The position numbers were made by a program, and so were the translations under genes. From contig JADKFV010000002.1 of NCBI GenBank assembly GCA_016717325.1, positions 1-64,000 on the forward strand: DNA of 64,000 nucleotides, read 5' to 3'. The notes below the pieces were generated by a model. That model was given only the letters and a program-made list of their open reading frames with translations, was not told where the DNA came from and ran no database searches. This DNA comes from Bacteroidota bacterium (lineage in GTDB: Bacteria > Bacteroidota > Bacteroidia > AKYH767-A > OLB10). Positions 9,974-20,200 of the stretch are shown in pieces (the stretch's first letter is position 1; every line of letters begins with the position of its first letter).

Positions 9974-11592
9974 CTACTTTTGTAAAGTATTAATAAGTTG
10001 ACCAAGATCGTCCTGTGTTTCGTACATGAAAACATGTATCATTTGGCCGCTTTCATTTATATTTGGCGATGTTTGTGGCATTACATTCCATGCTTCTTCC
10101 ATGATGCTTTTTGCCAGTTTCAAATCTGTTTTGCCATTTGCTATAAACAATATGTTATTTAAAGGTACGCGATAAATTATTTCTTTTTTATTTCGAAAGC
10201 ACACCCTTTATTTAGTTCAGTGAAAGTTCTTATATCCATCATCACTTTATTGCTGGTTTGTATAAGATTTTTCAGTACCCTCTTCCACGTAGTGTTGGTG
10301 CAGTACATTTCATTAACACGATATCGTCCATCAATATCAGCTATGTTGTCTATCTTGCTTTTGTTTTTTTCTATGAGTAGGGGAGTGGTGTTAAACCTAT
10401 TTTTTATTCGTCCGGTAAGCAGATAAAGCATGTCTTCAATATCAACAACCGATGCAGTAAGGTCATGTCCTGCAATAAGTGTTATCGGGCCATTCAAAAG
10501 CCAATAATTGCGTATCATATCGAACAGTTTCTCGCTTTCGTGTTTCAAAGAAAACACCCTTAAAACCAACAACGTTTTATTAATGCCCATTTCAACTTTG
10601 GGAATAAATATTTTAAACGAAATTATTTGAACCAATTTATAAACAACAAATACTGCCACCGTATAAAAGAATAAACTTGTATTGGCAACTGGCAAGCTTA
10701 AAGTAAACAGAATGTGCGAAAGCCAAACAAAATCGATAAGCATGATTGTATTGTTATTTGCTTTTTTTATAAAACTATAATTAAGCAACATAAAGCCCAA
10801 AGCAAAGCCGCATAGCAAAATAAGAATATTGATAAAATAGAACACCTTTGTTGAATAGTTTTCCATTCCAATAGCTTTCGAAAAATCGTATACAGGATAG
10901 AAGTATGCTGCAAGTAAATTCGAATTGCCACTAAGTACTGCGCTTATAAAACTGAGAATTAATATAATGATGAAAAGTGCTGTAACTACAAATGGAAACA
11001 ATGTGCGTATGTTACGAAATTTGTAAATGACCAGACAAATTATGGTAATCAATGCTGCATTAAATCCTATGCTGGCAAATAATATCAATACATTATAAAT
11101 CGAATTTTTTGAAAGAAAGTATATAAAAAACATCAGCACTATTATCGCTGTCAGCAGCCACATCTTTTTTATTGCTGCATTATTGTGTCGATAAAATAGG
11201 GTAAAGCAAAATAATATAGGTGTCATATGTAGTGCTGTCATAAAAAGAAAAAATACAGGACCCTTTTCCCAAAAACTATCAATTGTAAATACAATGCACA
11301 TACATGCAGCAGAGGCTGCTATTGACGATAGAAGATGGGGCAGAAAAAATTTGAAATTATTTTCTCCCTCGATTACCTTTCCGTTTTTTTCTGGTAATAT
11401 AATTTTCAAACCCGGAAACGGATTTTTATTGGGCACCAATATTTCGGGTTCGTCCTCGTTGAAAAGTGAAAATGAGTTTATTTTTTTTTCTACAATCTTT
11501 TTAAAAATGTAAACCAGAAAAAACGAAACCGGTATACATAATATAAAACTTAATAATAGGCTGAAGCTGGTAATTCCGTTAAAATAGGTCAT
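9974..11592 (-). CDS. Multi-pass membrane protein with conserved cytosolic C-terminal domain, frameshifted
   Basis: The first 345 residues hold about nine hydrophobic helices (one at 8-28, a soluble loop 29-80, the rest at 82-345). The soluble C-terminal part contains LRVFSLKHESEKLFD, GPITLIAGHDL, DGRYRVNEMYC, TWKRVLKNL and MMDIRTFTELNKGC. From memory, the same string of motifs occurs in bacterial membrane proteins that carry TIR domains. The first frame ends at 10177 in a run of six T (10184-10189, plus strand). One added base joins it to the downstream frame (EIIYRVPLNNILFIANGKTD...) that ends at 9974, giving about 538 residues. Function unknown; a sensor or transducer for the adjacent TIR-like protein is my inference. 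Confidence 0.65.
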
Positions 11593-11667
11593 GTGAATGT
11601 TTTTAGTTAGGTTTAGTGTTGCTAATATAGAACATTTATTTGTAATACAGCGTGGGCATTTTTTTTA

Positions 11668-11720
11668 TATACTAAGAGTAGTTAGATTTTCGAATGAAAA
11701 TATAATGTGCTCTTAGTATA
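11668..11720. repeat. 11-bp perfect inverted repeat with 31-base spacer
   Basis: tatactaagag at 11668-11678 is matched by ctcttagtata at 11710-11720. The repeat lies between the start of the membrane protein gene and a carbonic anhydrase remnant. There is no T-run directly after the second arm, so it is not an obvious terminator. It could be a regulatory hairpin or the scar of a small mobile element. Confidence 0.5.
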
Positions 11721-11725
11721 AAACT

Positions 11726-11869
11726 GCCGAAGTACAAAAAGCCTATTACGAACGTGGCCTCACTGTGCACGGTTGGGTGTTTGATATTCACACCGGCAAA
11801 CTTATCGACCTCAAAATAGATTTCCCTCACATACTACAACACATAATGGAAATTTATAAGTTGACGTAG
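11726..11869 (+). pseudogene. Carbonic anhydrase C-terminal remnant
   Basis: An open frame of 47 codons ends at TAG (11867-11869) and reads AEVQKAYYERGLTVHGW, then VFDIHTGKLIDL and ILQHIMEIYKLT. This matches the C-terminal end of beta-class carbonic anhydrases, where the (L)TVHGWVFD segment is highly conserved. Upstream of GCC at 11726 the frame quickly reaches a stop and the homology ends abruptly after the inverted repeat, so about three quarters of the gene, including the zinc ligands, is absent. It is a decayed or truncated copy, not a functional enzyme. Confidence 0.7.
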
Positions 11870-12001
11870 TGATGAGGAATGAATTTATTTTATTTTTTAA
11901 TTTTAAAGGATGGTATTTCACCAAAGTGTATATTCATAGTTAATACAAAGATTACGGCCAACAAAAGTCTATCCTTATTAAATCAGGAAACTCCACCAAT
12001 A

Positions 12002-12397
12002 TTACTTTCCTTCAGGCTCGATAAAATCCCAAAGGTTACCATACAAATCTTCGAATACTGCTACTGTTCCATGTGGCTCTTGTGATGGTGGTCGCACAAA
12101 TTTTATTTTGTTTGTAACCATGTTGTTATAGTCGCGATAAAAATTATCAGTATACAAAAATAAAAATACACGGCCTCCAGTTTGGTTACCTACTGCGGCA
12201 AGTTGCCTGTCGTTGGCGGCTTGTGCAAGCAATATTTCGCAACCTTCACTTCCAGGCGGTACTATTACAACCCAACGTTTTGTGTCCGAAAGTTTTGTAT
12301 CTTCCTTCAATTCGAAATTTAATTTCTGTGTATAATATGCTATGGCCTCGTCATAGTCTTTTACTACCAAAGCAATTTTTGCTAAATGTTGTTTCAT
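12002..12397 (-). CDS. VOC-family (glyoxalase/bleomycin resistance-like) protein
   Basis: The protein has 131 residues with the paired beta-alpha-beta-beta-beta modules of the vicinal oxygen chelate fold. The first module begins KIALVVKDYDEAIAYYTQKLNF and the second ends with VAVFEDLYGNLWDFIEP, where the last Glu is the usual metal ligand. This family includes lactoylglutathione lyases, dioxygenases and antibiotic-binding proteins; substrate unknown. It is a single-gene unit, convergent with the carbonic anhydrase remnant. Confidence 0.85.
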   Translation of the reverse strand: MKQHLAKIALVVKDYDEAIAYYTQKLNFELKEDTKLSDTKRWVVIVPPGSEGCEILLAQAANDRQLAAVGNQTGGRVFLFLYTDNFYRDYNNMVTNKIKFVRPPSQEPHGTVAVFEDLYGNLWDFIEPEGK

Positions 12398-12827
12398 TTT
12401 TTTTAATGATTATTTTTCAGAATGCAAGAATACTTTTTTGCCACAAATAGGACGCATGAATGCCGAATATTAATTTTAGCTCAGAAGCCACAATAGCACA
12501 AATTGTTATTGCAGCTATCTTAAGACTACTCCGAAAAAGTATTTTTGCCACATAAATACTAAGCCATAAAGTGTCATTCCACCGCAAGAATTCATTTGTA
12601 TTGTTTTGTGGGCTTTAGTTTTTGGTGATTTAGTGGCTATTTGTTTTTATTGACTTTTCAAAGTGGGCGTTACCTTTATTGTATCATTTGCGTTACTATG
12701 TGACTTAGCCGCTTTGTTGCTAAAATTTTTTCTTGTTGTTTTACTCAAGGTGATTATCTGCATATGTTTATCAAGTTTAAAACTCAATCAAAATAAAAAC
12801 ACATACTTTCGCCACCAGATTTTGAAA
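12398..12827. other. Intergenic region between divergent VOC and lycopene cyclase genes
   Basis: No convincing gene. It contains two imperfect direct copies of a tttttgccaca(t)aaata sequence (around 12436-12452 and 12542-12560), a type of degenerate intergenic repeat often seen in Bacteroidota genomes, and the promoter-like site listed separately. Confidence 0.4.
12650..12678 (+). promoter_or_regulatory. Candidate promoter for lycopene cyclase gene
   Basis: TTG (12650-12652), an 18-base spacer and TACCTTTA (12671-12678) fit the Bacteroidota sigma-A pattern of a -33 TTTG-like and a -7 TANNTTTG box. It lies about 150 bases before the start codon, which is rather far; a second weak -7-like box (tactttcg) is at 12804-12811. 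Confidence 0.4.
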
Positions 12828-13983
12828 ATGGAAGACCAAAAAAACATATACGACTATGCAATTGTAGGTGCCGGTGCCGCAGGTTTACATTTGGCATTGG
12901 CCATGATTGACGATAATTATTTCGCTACAAAAAAATATTGATTGTAGAAAAGGAAAGTAAAAACATAAATGACCGCACATGGTGTTTCTGGGAAAATGAA
13001 AATGGCCTTTGGGATAAAATAATTACTAAAAGTTGGAGTACGGGTTTTTTTATAACAAAAGAGAAATCCATAAAACTCGACATGAAAAATTATCATTACA
13101 AAATGCTGCGGGGTATAGATTTTTACAATCATGCCAAATCAAAAATTTCGAGCACCGAAAATATAAGTTGGATAAACGATGATGTTAAATCCGTTCAAGA
13201 GAAGAGAGTGGCAATGTCTCCATCAATTGCAGTGACAAAAAATATTTTGCCCTGCATGTTTTCGATAGCAGAGTGCCGCAAGATTATTTTGCACCAGACA
13301 ATCCTTACATTATTATTCAGCAACATTTCAAAGGTTGGGTAATAGAAACTGAATCTGATTTTTTTAACGATATAGAATTTGTAATGATGGATTACCGCAC
13401 ACAATGGAAAGATAATGCATGCTTTACATATGTGTTGCCGATATCGCCATGCAAAGCATTGGTAGAGTTTACTTTTTTTACACCTCATTTAGTTGATGAT
13501 AGTGTATACGACCAAATGTTGAACCAATACATCGATGCAATTTTAAAGCCGGGCAAATACAAAATTACAGAAATAGAAAAGGGAGTTATACCCATGAGTA
13601 ATTTTCCTTTTCATAAATACCACACACCACACATCACCAAAGTAGGAACGGGTGGGGGATGGGTAAAACCTTCATCGGGTTATTCGTTTAAGAATGCTGA
13701 ACGCTTTGCGCAGAAAATAATTTCGAATATAAAAGCAAAGCGAATTCCTTCTCATGGTATTGCAAAAAGCCGTTTTCGAAAATACGACACCTTGTTTCTC
13801 GATATTTTAAAAACCCAAAATTATCTTGGCGAAAAATTATTTACAGAAATGTATTCAAACTGCCCGGCACATTTAATTTTTAAATTTCTTGATGAACAAA
13901 CAACCCTCACCGAAGATTTAAAAGTAGTGTCTGCATTTGCACCACTTCCGTTTTTAAAATCACTAAGTCGGAATATCTTATAA
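12828..13983 (+). CDS. Lycopene cyclase family FAD-dependent protein, two frame errors
   Basis: The protein begins with a dinucleotide-binding motif, YAIVGAGAAGLHLALAM. It then has the CrtY-type motif RTWCFWENE, VFDSRVPQD, and near the C-terminus TGGGWVKPSSGYSF, matching the family's GTAGGxVKPSTGYxF. It would close the ends of lycopene to make cyclic carotenoids. Three frames are needed. One base is missing from the A7 run at 12929-12935, and a second shift occurs near 13196-13212 (the QEKR region), after which the last frame continues to 13983. Corrected length is about 385 residues, normal for the family. No other carotenoid gene is in the window. Confidence 0.82.
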
Positions 13984-14126
13984 CAAGTGTTTTGTTTTTT
14001 TAAAACCCAATTTTCCAAACTTAAAATGAATATCAATTCATCACTTCGCACCTTTTCAATATTTCTCTTATACACTATTTCCATTTACTTTGCATCCGGT
14101 TACAACATTCGTATCATTTTTAAAAC

Positions 14127-15665
14127 ATGTTAGTCAAAACATACGGTAGCGCAGTTTATGGGGTTAATGCCACAACAATTACTGTAGAAGTAAATGTAAG
14201 CGAGGGGATAAAATTCTTTCTTGTAGGCCTGCCCGACAATGCTGTTAAAGAAAGTCAGCAACGTATAGAAGCAGCCTTGAAAAATAATGGCTACAAAATG
14301 CCCGGTAAAAAAGTGGTTGTAAACATGGCCCCTGCCGATATTCGTAAAGAAGGATCCTCTTACGATCTTACTATTGCAATGGGAGTGCTCGCTGCTTCTG
14401 AACAAATATTTACGCCCGATCTCGAAAAGTATATCATCATGGGCGAGCTCAGTTTAGATGGCAGTGTGTTGCCTATAAAAGGTTCGTTGCCCATAGCAAT
14501 TGAAGCACTCAAAAAGGGGTTCAAAGGATTTATTCTTCCAAAGGAAAATGCACGCGAAGCTGCCATCGTTGATAAGCTCGAAGTACTTGGTGTGAGCAAC
14601 ATTCGCGAAGTAATCGATCACTTCACAGGCGATGCTATCATACAACCCGAAGTGTTTAATACACGCGAAGAATTCATGAATAAACAATCGCAAAGCGAAT
14701 TCGATTTTAGCGATGTGAAGGGGCAGGAAAATATAAAACGAGCATTAGAAATTTCGGCAGCAGGAGGCCATAATGTAATTTTAATAGGACCTCCCGGTGC
14801 AGGTAAAACCATGCTGGCAAAGCGTTTGCCAACTATACTGCCACCACTCACCTTAGTCGAAGCGCTCGAAACCACAAAGATTCATAGCGTAGCAGGAAAG
14901 ATGGGCAAAGAAAAAGGCCTTATCTCTGTTCGTCCATTTCGTTCGCCACATCACACCATTAGCGATGTTGCTTTGGTTGGCGGTGGTGGCATTCCGCAAC
15001 CAGGCGAAATATCGTTGGCACATAATGGTGTGCTTTTTCTCGATGAGTTGCCCGAGTTTAAGCGTACCGTACTCGAAGTAATGCGCCAACCTCTCGAAGA
15101 ACGAAAAATTACCGTGTCGCGCGCACGTTTTTCTGTCGAATATCCTGCATCGTTTATGCTTATTGCCTCTATGAATCCATGCCCTTGCGGGTACTACAAC
15201 CATCCCGAAAAAGATTGTGTCTGTGGACCGGGCATAGTACAAAAATATCTTAGCAAGGTTTCGGGCCCATTGCTCGACCGAATCGATCTGCACATTGAAG
15301 TAACACCGGTTTCGTTCAACGAGTTAAATAAAGAACGACAATCGGAACACAGCAGCGATGTGCGCGCTCGCGTAATTGCTGCGCGACAAATTCAAGCCGA
15401 ACGATATAAGGATACTCCCGAAATATTCTGCAACGCACAAATGAATACAAAACAACTGCGTTCATTATGCAAACTTTCCGAAGCGGGTAACTCACTTTTA
15501 AAAAATGCTATGGATCGTCTGGGTCTTTCGGCACGTGCTTACGACCGCATTCTCAAAGTAGCACGCACCATAGCCGACCTCGCAAACGCCACCGACATTG
15601 GCACCGAACACCTTGCCGAAGCCATTCAATACCGCAGCCTCGATCGCGATGGATGGGCGGGGTAG
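14127..15665 (+). CDS. YifB/ComM family Mg-chelatase-like AAA+ ATPase
   Basis: The protein has 512 residues. The N-terminal ChlI-like domain (VYGVNATTITVEVNVSEG to about residue 170) is followed by the AAA+ core with Walker A GPPGAGKT (221-228), FLDELPEF as Walker B, ASMNPCPCGYYNHPEKDCVC cysteine cluster, and the C-terminal domain with SARAYDRILKVARTIADL. In Gammaproteobacteria the ComM orthologue is a helicase that promotes branch migration during natural transformation. ComEC, encoded about 36 kb further on, would supply DNA uptake, so the two may work together, although not from one locus. It ends in TAG at 15663-15665, evidence that TAG is a real stop in this genome. Confidence 0.93.
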   Translation: MLVKTYGSAVYGVNATTITVEVNVSEGIKFFLVGLPDNAVKESQQRIEAALKNNGYKMPGKKVVVNMAPADIRKEGSSYDLTIAMGVLAASEQIFTPDLEKYIIMGELSLDGSVLPIKGSLPIAIEALKKGFKGFILPKENAREAAIVDKLEVLGVSNIREVIDHFTGDAIIQPEVFNTREEFMNKQSQSEFDFSDVKGQENIKRALEISAAGGHNVILIGPPGAGKTMLAKRLPTILPPLTLVEALETTKIHSVAGKMGKEKGLISVRPFRSPHHTISDVALVGGGGIPQPGEISLAHNGVLFLDELPEFKRTVLEVMRQPLEERKITVSRARFSVEYPASFMLIASMNPCPCGYYNHPEKDCVCGPGIVQKYLSKVSGPLLDRIDLHIEVTPVSFNELNKERQSEHSSDVRARVIAARQIQAERYKDTPEIFCNAQMNTKQLRSLCKLSEAGNSLLKNAMDRLGLSARAYDRILKVARTIADLANATDIGTEHLAEAIQYRSLDRDGWAG

Positions 15666-15674
15666 TTTTATTTT

Positions 15675-15745
15675 TATTGCGGGAGGCGGTGGCCTCTCCG
15701 GTATGTTGCCGTTCCAGCAACATACAATGCGCTTCGCACCCTTCC
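15675..15745. repeat. GC-rich palindromic intergenic element
   Basis: Downstream of yifB the sequence turns GC-rich and strongly self-complementary. gtatgttgc (15701-15709) pairs perfectly with gcaacatac (15717-15725) around a seven-base loop; it is preceded by a gaggc...gcctc hairpin at about 15683-15696 and followed by a tgcg-cttc-gca hairpin at about 15728-15738. There is no T-tract, so it is not a plain terminator. It resembles REP-like palindromic repeats; copy number cannot be seen here. Confidence 0.4.
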
Positions 15746-15862
15746 TTTTTGCGGCTGCGTATACGGTTATGGTTAGTTTCGCCTTCTCTTATGTTTTCAA
15801 AAAGAATTCCTACCATCCAAAAAATAATTTCACAAACACATTGCACCCTTATAAAACAAAAA

Positions 15863-15886
15863 GCCCCGCATAATGCGAGGCGTTTT
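15863..15886 (-). terminator. Intrinsic terminator of the giant adhesin gene
   Basis: On the minus strand gcctcgcat pairs with atgcggggc (one G-T wobble) around a one-base centre, followed by a T-rich tract. It sits 23 bases after the adhesin stop codon. The plus strand also has a T-run after the hairpin, so it may work in both directions. Confidence 0.65.
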
Positions 15887-15908
15887 TGTTACTATTCTTT
15901 AGTGAAGT

Positions 15909-17266
15909 TTACTTCACTACTACTCTTATTGTTTGTTGCATTCCGTTCACCTGTACATTTACCATATACACTCCGGTGTTGAGGTTACTAATGTCTAAGG
16001 CGAAATCGTTCTGTCCTTCCACTGCGGCTTGCGATTTATTGAATACCAGGCGTCCTAATGCATCTATGATACGCACATTTACATTGCCATCCTGTTCTGT
16101 TACGAACTTAATGTTCAATTGTCCTTCGGTTGGATTTGGATATGCTACAATGCTTGTAATATCTACCAAAGCATTGTTTGTTGCCTTTGGTGGTGCAGGA
16201 CAAGTGAGCACATTATTGAATGGTATACCTGGACTTCCCAACCAGCTTTCGTTTATTAGTTTCACTGCATTGCGCACCTCTACCGAATCGTAAATGCTTG
16301 TACATCCGCCAAACAGTTTATTCGCTTCGTTCAATATTTGAGTTACTGTCAATCCGTTTACTGTACCACCGCCCTGATAAATCATACTGCCAAGAGTCAC
16401 AGTACTTGTCGGAGCAAAAGTTGCATCGTAAGCATCGAACACAACGTTCATTTTCAATGCCACCAGATTGGCACCAAATGCACTGGGGAATGCTCCACTA
16501 TTTGGATTGGTCAGGTTGATTGTCAACTTTGTTGCACCACCTACCAACGGCTGCCCTGCAAGGAAAGTACGAACAGCATTAGCACTATTGATTGTAAGCG
16601 TTTTGCTACCTATGCAACCACCGCCAATTACAAGCGATGATGGGAAGGCCCCAGGGAAATTAGCATTTAAGTAAGCTCCTATATTCGTTCCGGCAGGTGT
16701 TGTTTTCCACGATACCGCTGTTTCGGTATGGAAGGTATTACATGTAAATACGCCCGATGTAATCACTATCGATTTTTGTGATATACATCCACTTGCATCC
16801 ATTACCGTTACTGTATACGTTCCTGCTCCAAGGCCTGTTACATCCTGTGTGGTTTTTACAGGTATCGTATTCCATGTATAGGTGTATGGTGATGTACCAC
16901 CACTCACACTGATGTATGCCGCACCATTGGTGCCGCCCATGCCGGTTACGTTTGTGGTGCTGTCCGTTACTATCACTATGGCTGTTGGTGCTCCTACCAC
17001 TTTACTCATCGATGTGGTACATCCTGCTGCATCGGTAACTGTTACCGTATACGTACCGGGATATAAGCCCGTGATACTGCTTGTGTTGCCTCCATTACTC
17101 CATAAATAACTGTAGGGTGCTGTTCCGCCTGATGCCGCTGCTGCTGCCGAACCATTATTGCCTCCATTGCAGCTTGCTGCACTCGTACTCACCGATACTA
17201 CCATGGCATTAGGTTGTGTTAATACCACACATAAACTAATAGTACATCCGCCAGCATCGGTTACGG
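15909..17266 (-). CDS. Giant adhesin, C-terminal segment: last SprB repeats, unique domain, T9SS type A sorting domain
   Basis: The last SprB repeats end in VTVTDAAGC and VTVMDASGC. A unique region (about 16190-16750: AVSWKTTPAGTNIGAYLNAN, TKLTINLTNPNSGAF, GLTVTQILNEANKLFGGC) resembles the conserved block often found before the sorting domain in Bacteroidota repeat proteins. The final 80 residues are a T9SS type A sorting domain: VAYPNPTEGQLNIKF, VRIIDALGRLVFNK, ISNLNTGVYMVNVQVNG and a basic C-terminal VVVK. This signal is recognised by the type IX secretion system and removed as the protein is attached to the cell surface. Confidence 0.85.
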
Positions 17267-20200
17267 TTACCGATGTGGCTGCCGGCTCCTATGCCTGTCA
17301 AGGTCTTCCGTTGTTTGTCCTCCGGTCCATATATAAGAATAGGGTGGTGTGCCGCCTGTTACCGTTATGTTTATGCTGCCGTTATTGCCTATACACGTTG
17401 GGTTTACATGGCTTTCGGTAATGCTTAATCCGCTTACCGGTGCTGTTACTGTATAACTTGCTATTGCGGTGCATCCGTTGGCATCGCCTATAGTTACTGT
17501 ATAAGTACCGCCCATCAAGCCTGTGGCTGTTTGGGTGGTTTGGCCATTGCTCCATGCATACGTATATGGCATTACGCCACCCGCTCCACTTGCTGTGGCC
17601 GTGCCATTGTTGTTGCCATTACATCCTACATTTGTGCCCGTGGCACTGGCCGTAAGCAAGGTTGGCTCCGTTAAGGTGATGCTTACTGCCTGTACATGTT
17701 CCATAACCACGATTACATCATACGTTCCGGCTCCCACTCCAAACAAATCTTCTGTTGTGGCTCCATTGCTCCATGAATATGTATATGCCCCTTGCGGATT
17801 GGTGGTTAGATTTATCGCTCCATCAAGTCCTCCATTGCATCGTATGTTATATCCTCCGGCATAAGTCGGGCTGTTGAGGCTCGCTGTAAAGCCGCCTGTT
17901 GAGTTACTTTCACACACAGTTATTGTACAGCCGTTTGCATCGGTCACCACTACAAAGTTGTTTCCTCCACATAAGCCTGTGGCTATTGCATTGGTATTGC
18001 CATTGCCCCATAAGTATGTGTATGGTAACGTACCGCCTGTTATTGTGGCCGTGCCTGTTCCATTACATGCGCCACACGTGGCTGCTGTACTTGAGGTGCT
18101 GATGGTATCCAATACCGCTGGCTGGGTAACTACAATGTTGTTGGTAGCTATGCATCCGTTTGCGTCTGTTACTGTTACTGTATACGTGCCGGCAATCAGG
18201 TTCCATATATTATTCAAGCTGCCGCCCGTATTCCATACATAACTGTATGGGGCTGTGCCGCCCGTGGCTACTACTGATGCGGTGCCATTGCTGTATCCGT
18301 TGCAGGTTACATTGCTGCCGCTCATTGTTGTCGCTAAGGCAAGAGGCTCAACTATTGTTGCACTCTGGCTTGCACTGCAACCGTTGGTATCTGTTACCGT
18401 TACTGTATACGTGCCGGCTAATCCTGTGATGGTGTTCAGGGTGCTGTTATCGCTCCACAAATAGGTATACGGTGCTGTGCCTCCGTTGAGGTTGGTTATC
18501 GCGATACTTCCTGTGCCTCCGTTACACAATGCATTTACTGTTGTTAAACTGTACGATATGGCGGCAGGTTCGCCCACCATGGCCGTGCACATGGTAGTAC
18601 ATCCGTTGGCATCCGTTATCAATACCGTGTATACTCCGGCTAATAAACCATTATTGACAGCGGTGTTTGTACCATTACTCCACTGATAAGTGTATGGGGC
18701 TGTGCCTCCAAATACATTGGCCGTGGCCGTTCCCAATGCCTGTCCGCAATAGGTTGGCGTGCATGTGGTATTACAACTTAATGTGCTGCCGGCTGGTACT
18801 ATCACCGTGGCCTGTATACTGCATCCCATGCTGTCGGTGATGGTTACATATACTGTTCCTGCTCCAAGGCCTGTCGCTGTTTGTGTTGTTTGTCCATTAC
18901 TCCATAAGTAGGTATATGGGTCGCCAACAGTGTACATGGTACCGCCCATGGTATTGATGGTGGCTACTCCACCATTGCTGCCTGAACAGGTGTTGTTTAC
19001 ATTGTATGTATAAACCATTGGGGCCGGTTCTGTTACCGTTACACTGCAGGTGCTGAGGCATCCCAAACCATCCATTACTATTACTGTATACGTACCTGCT
19101 GCCAAGCCCGTGGCCGTTGTTGTGGTTTGAGTTGGCGCTGTATTCCATATGATACTGTATAAGCCATTTCCACCTCCGGCTGTTACCGTAGCCGTTCCAT
19201 TGTGGTAGCCATTGCACGTACTCATAGTGGCAGTAGTAGAACACGTAACCGGTACCGGTGCAAGGATGATAGCCTGTGCAGTCACTGGTCCGCAGCCATT
19301 GGCATCGTTTACCGTTACGGTATACGTACCGGGGGTTAATCCTGTTACTGCGCTGGTCGTTGCGCCATTGCTCCATAAGTAAGTATATGGTGCTGTGCCA
19401 CCTCCTACTATCGCTACAGCTGTGCCGGTTGGGTTCTGGCATGTTACGTTCGTGTTGCTTGTGCCTACTGTTAATTGCGTAGGTTCGGCTATCACTACCG
19501 TACATACTGTGGTGCAGCCATTGCAGTCCGTTACTATTACCGTATACGTACCTGCTATGTCGCTCATCGTGGCCGTGGTGGCTCCGTTGCTCCACAAATA
19601 GGTGTAGCCTCCACAAGTTACACTACCACCTCCGGTACCAAGATAGTGGTGAATGTTTTGACGTAAAAATCCTGCCTCAGGTGAAGGTGAGTGGAAAAAC
19701 GATTGTGTCATCCCTCCAAATATTACTTTGCCTGCACCCCATACTGCTTCGCCCATTACAACCCCGGGTGCATCTCCGTCTATCAATGAGGTGAGGGTAC
19801 CGCCTACTATCGCATGGCCAAAGGAAGTCCCTGACCATGAACTTCCACAAACATTTGGACCATTAAATATTGGATGACCCAATTGGCCGCCATTTACATT
19901 GGCAAACCCCGAAAATGTGGCGCCTGGATATAATAATGTTGTTCCACCAAATCCAAAATTGATATTGCCGCCTTCATTCGGTGCTGAATTCAGGAATAGT
20001 TTTCCACCTCCTGTTACCCATGCTTCCATTAAAGGAAGATTGGCCATTAAGAATGCGTTCATTTCGTCCGCTCCGGCATCGCTGCCATCCATGAATACAT
20101 ATTTTGTAGCCGGACTGAATATACTTAATGCTGATGCCGTTTCAAACAAATCCGGTGTCCAGTTACCTGCACCAAACGCTGCGTTCATTTCATCTATATT

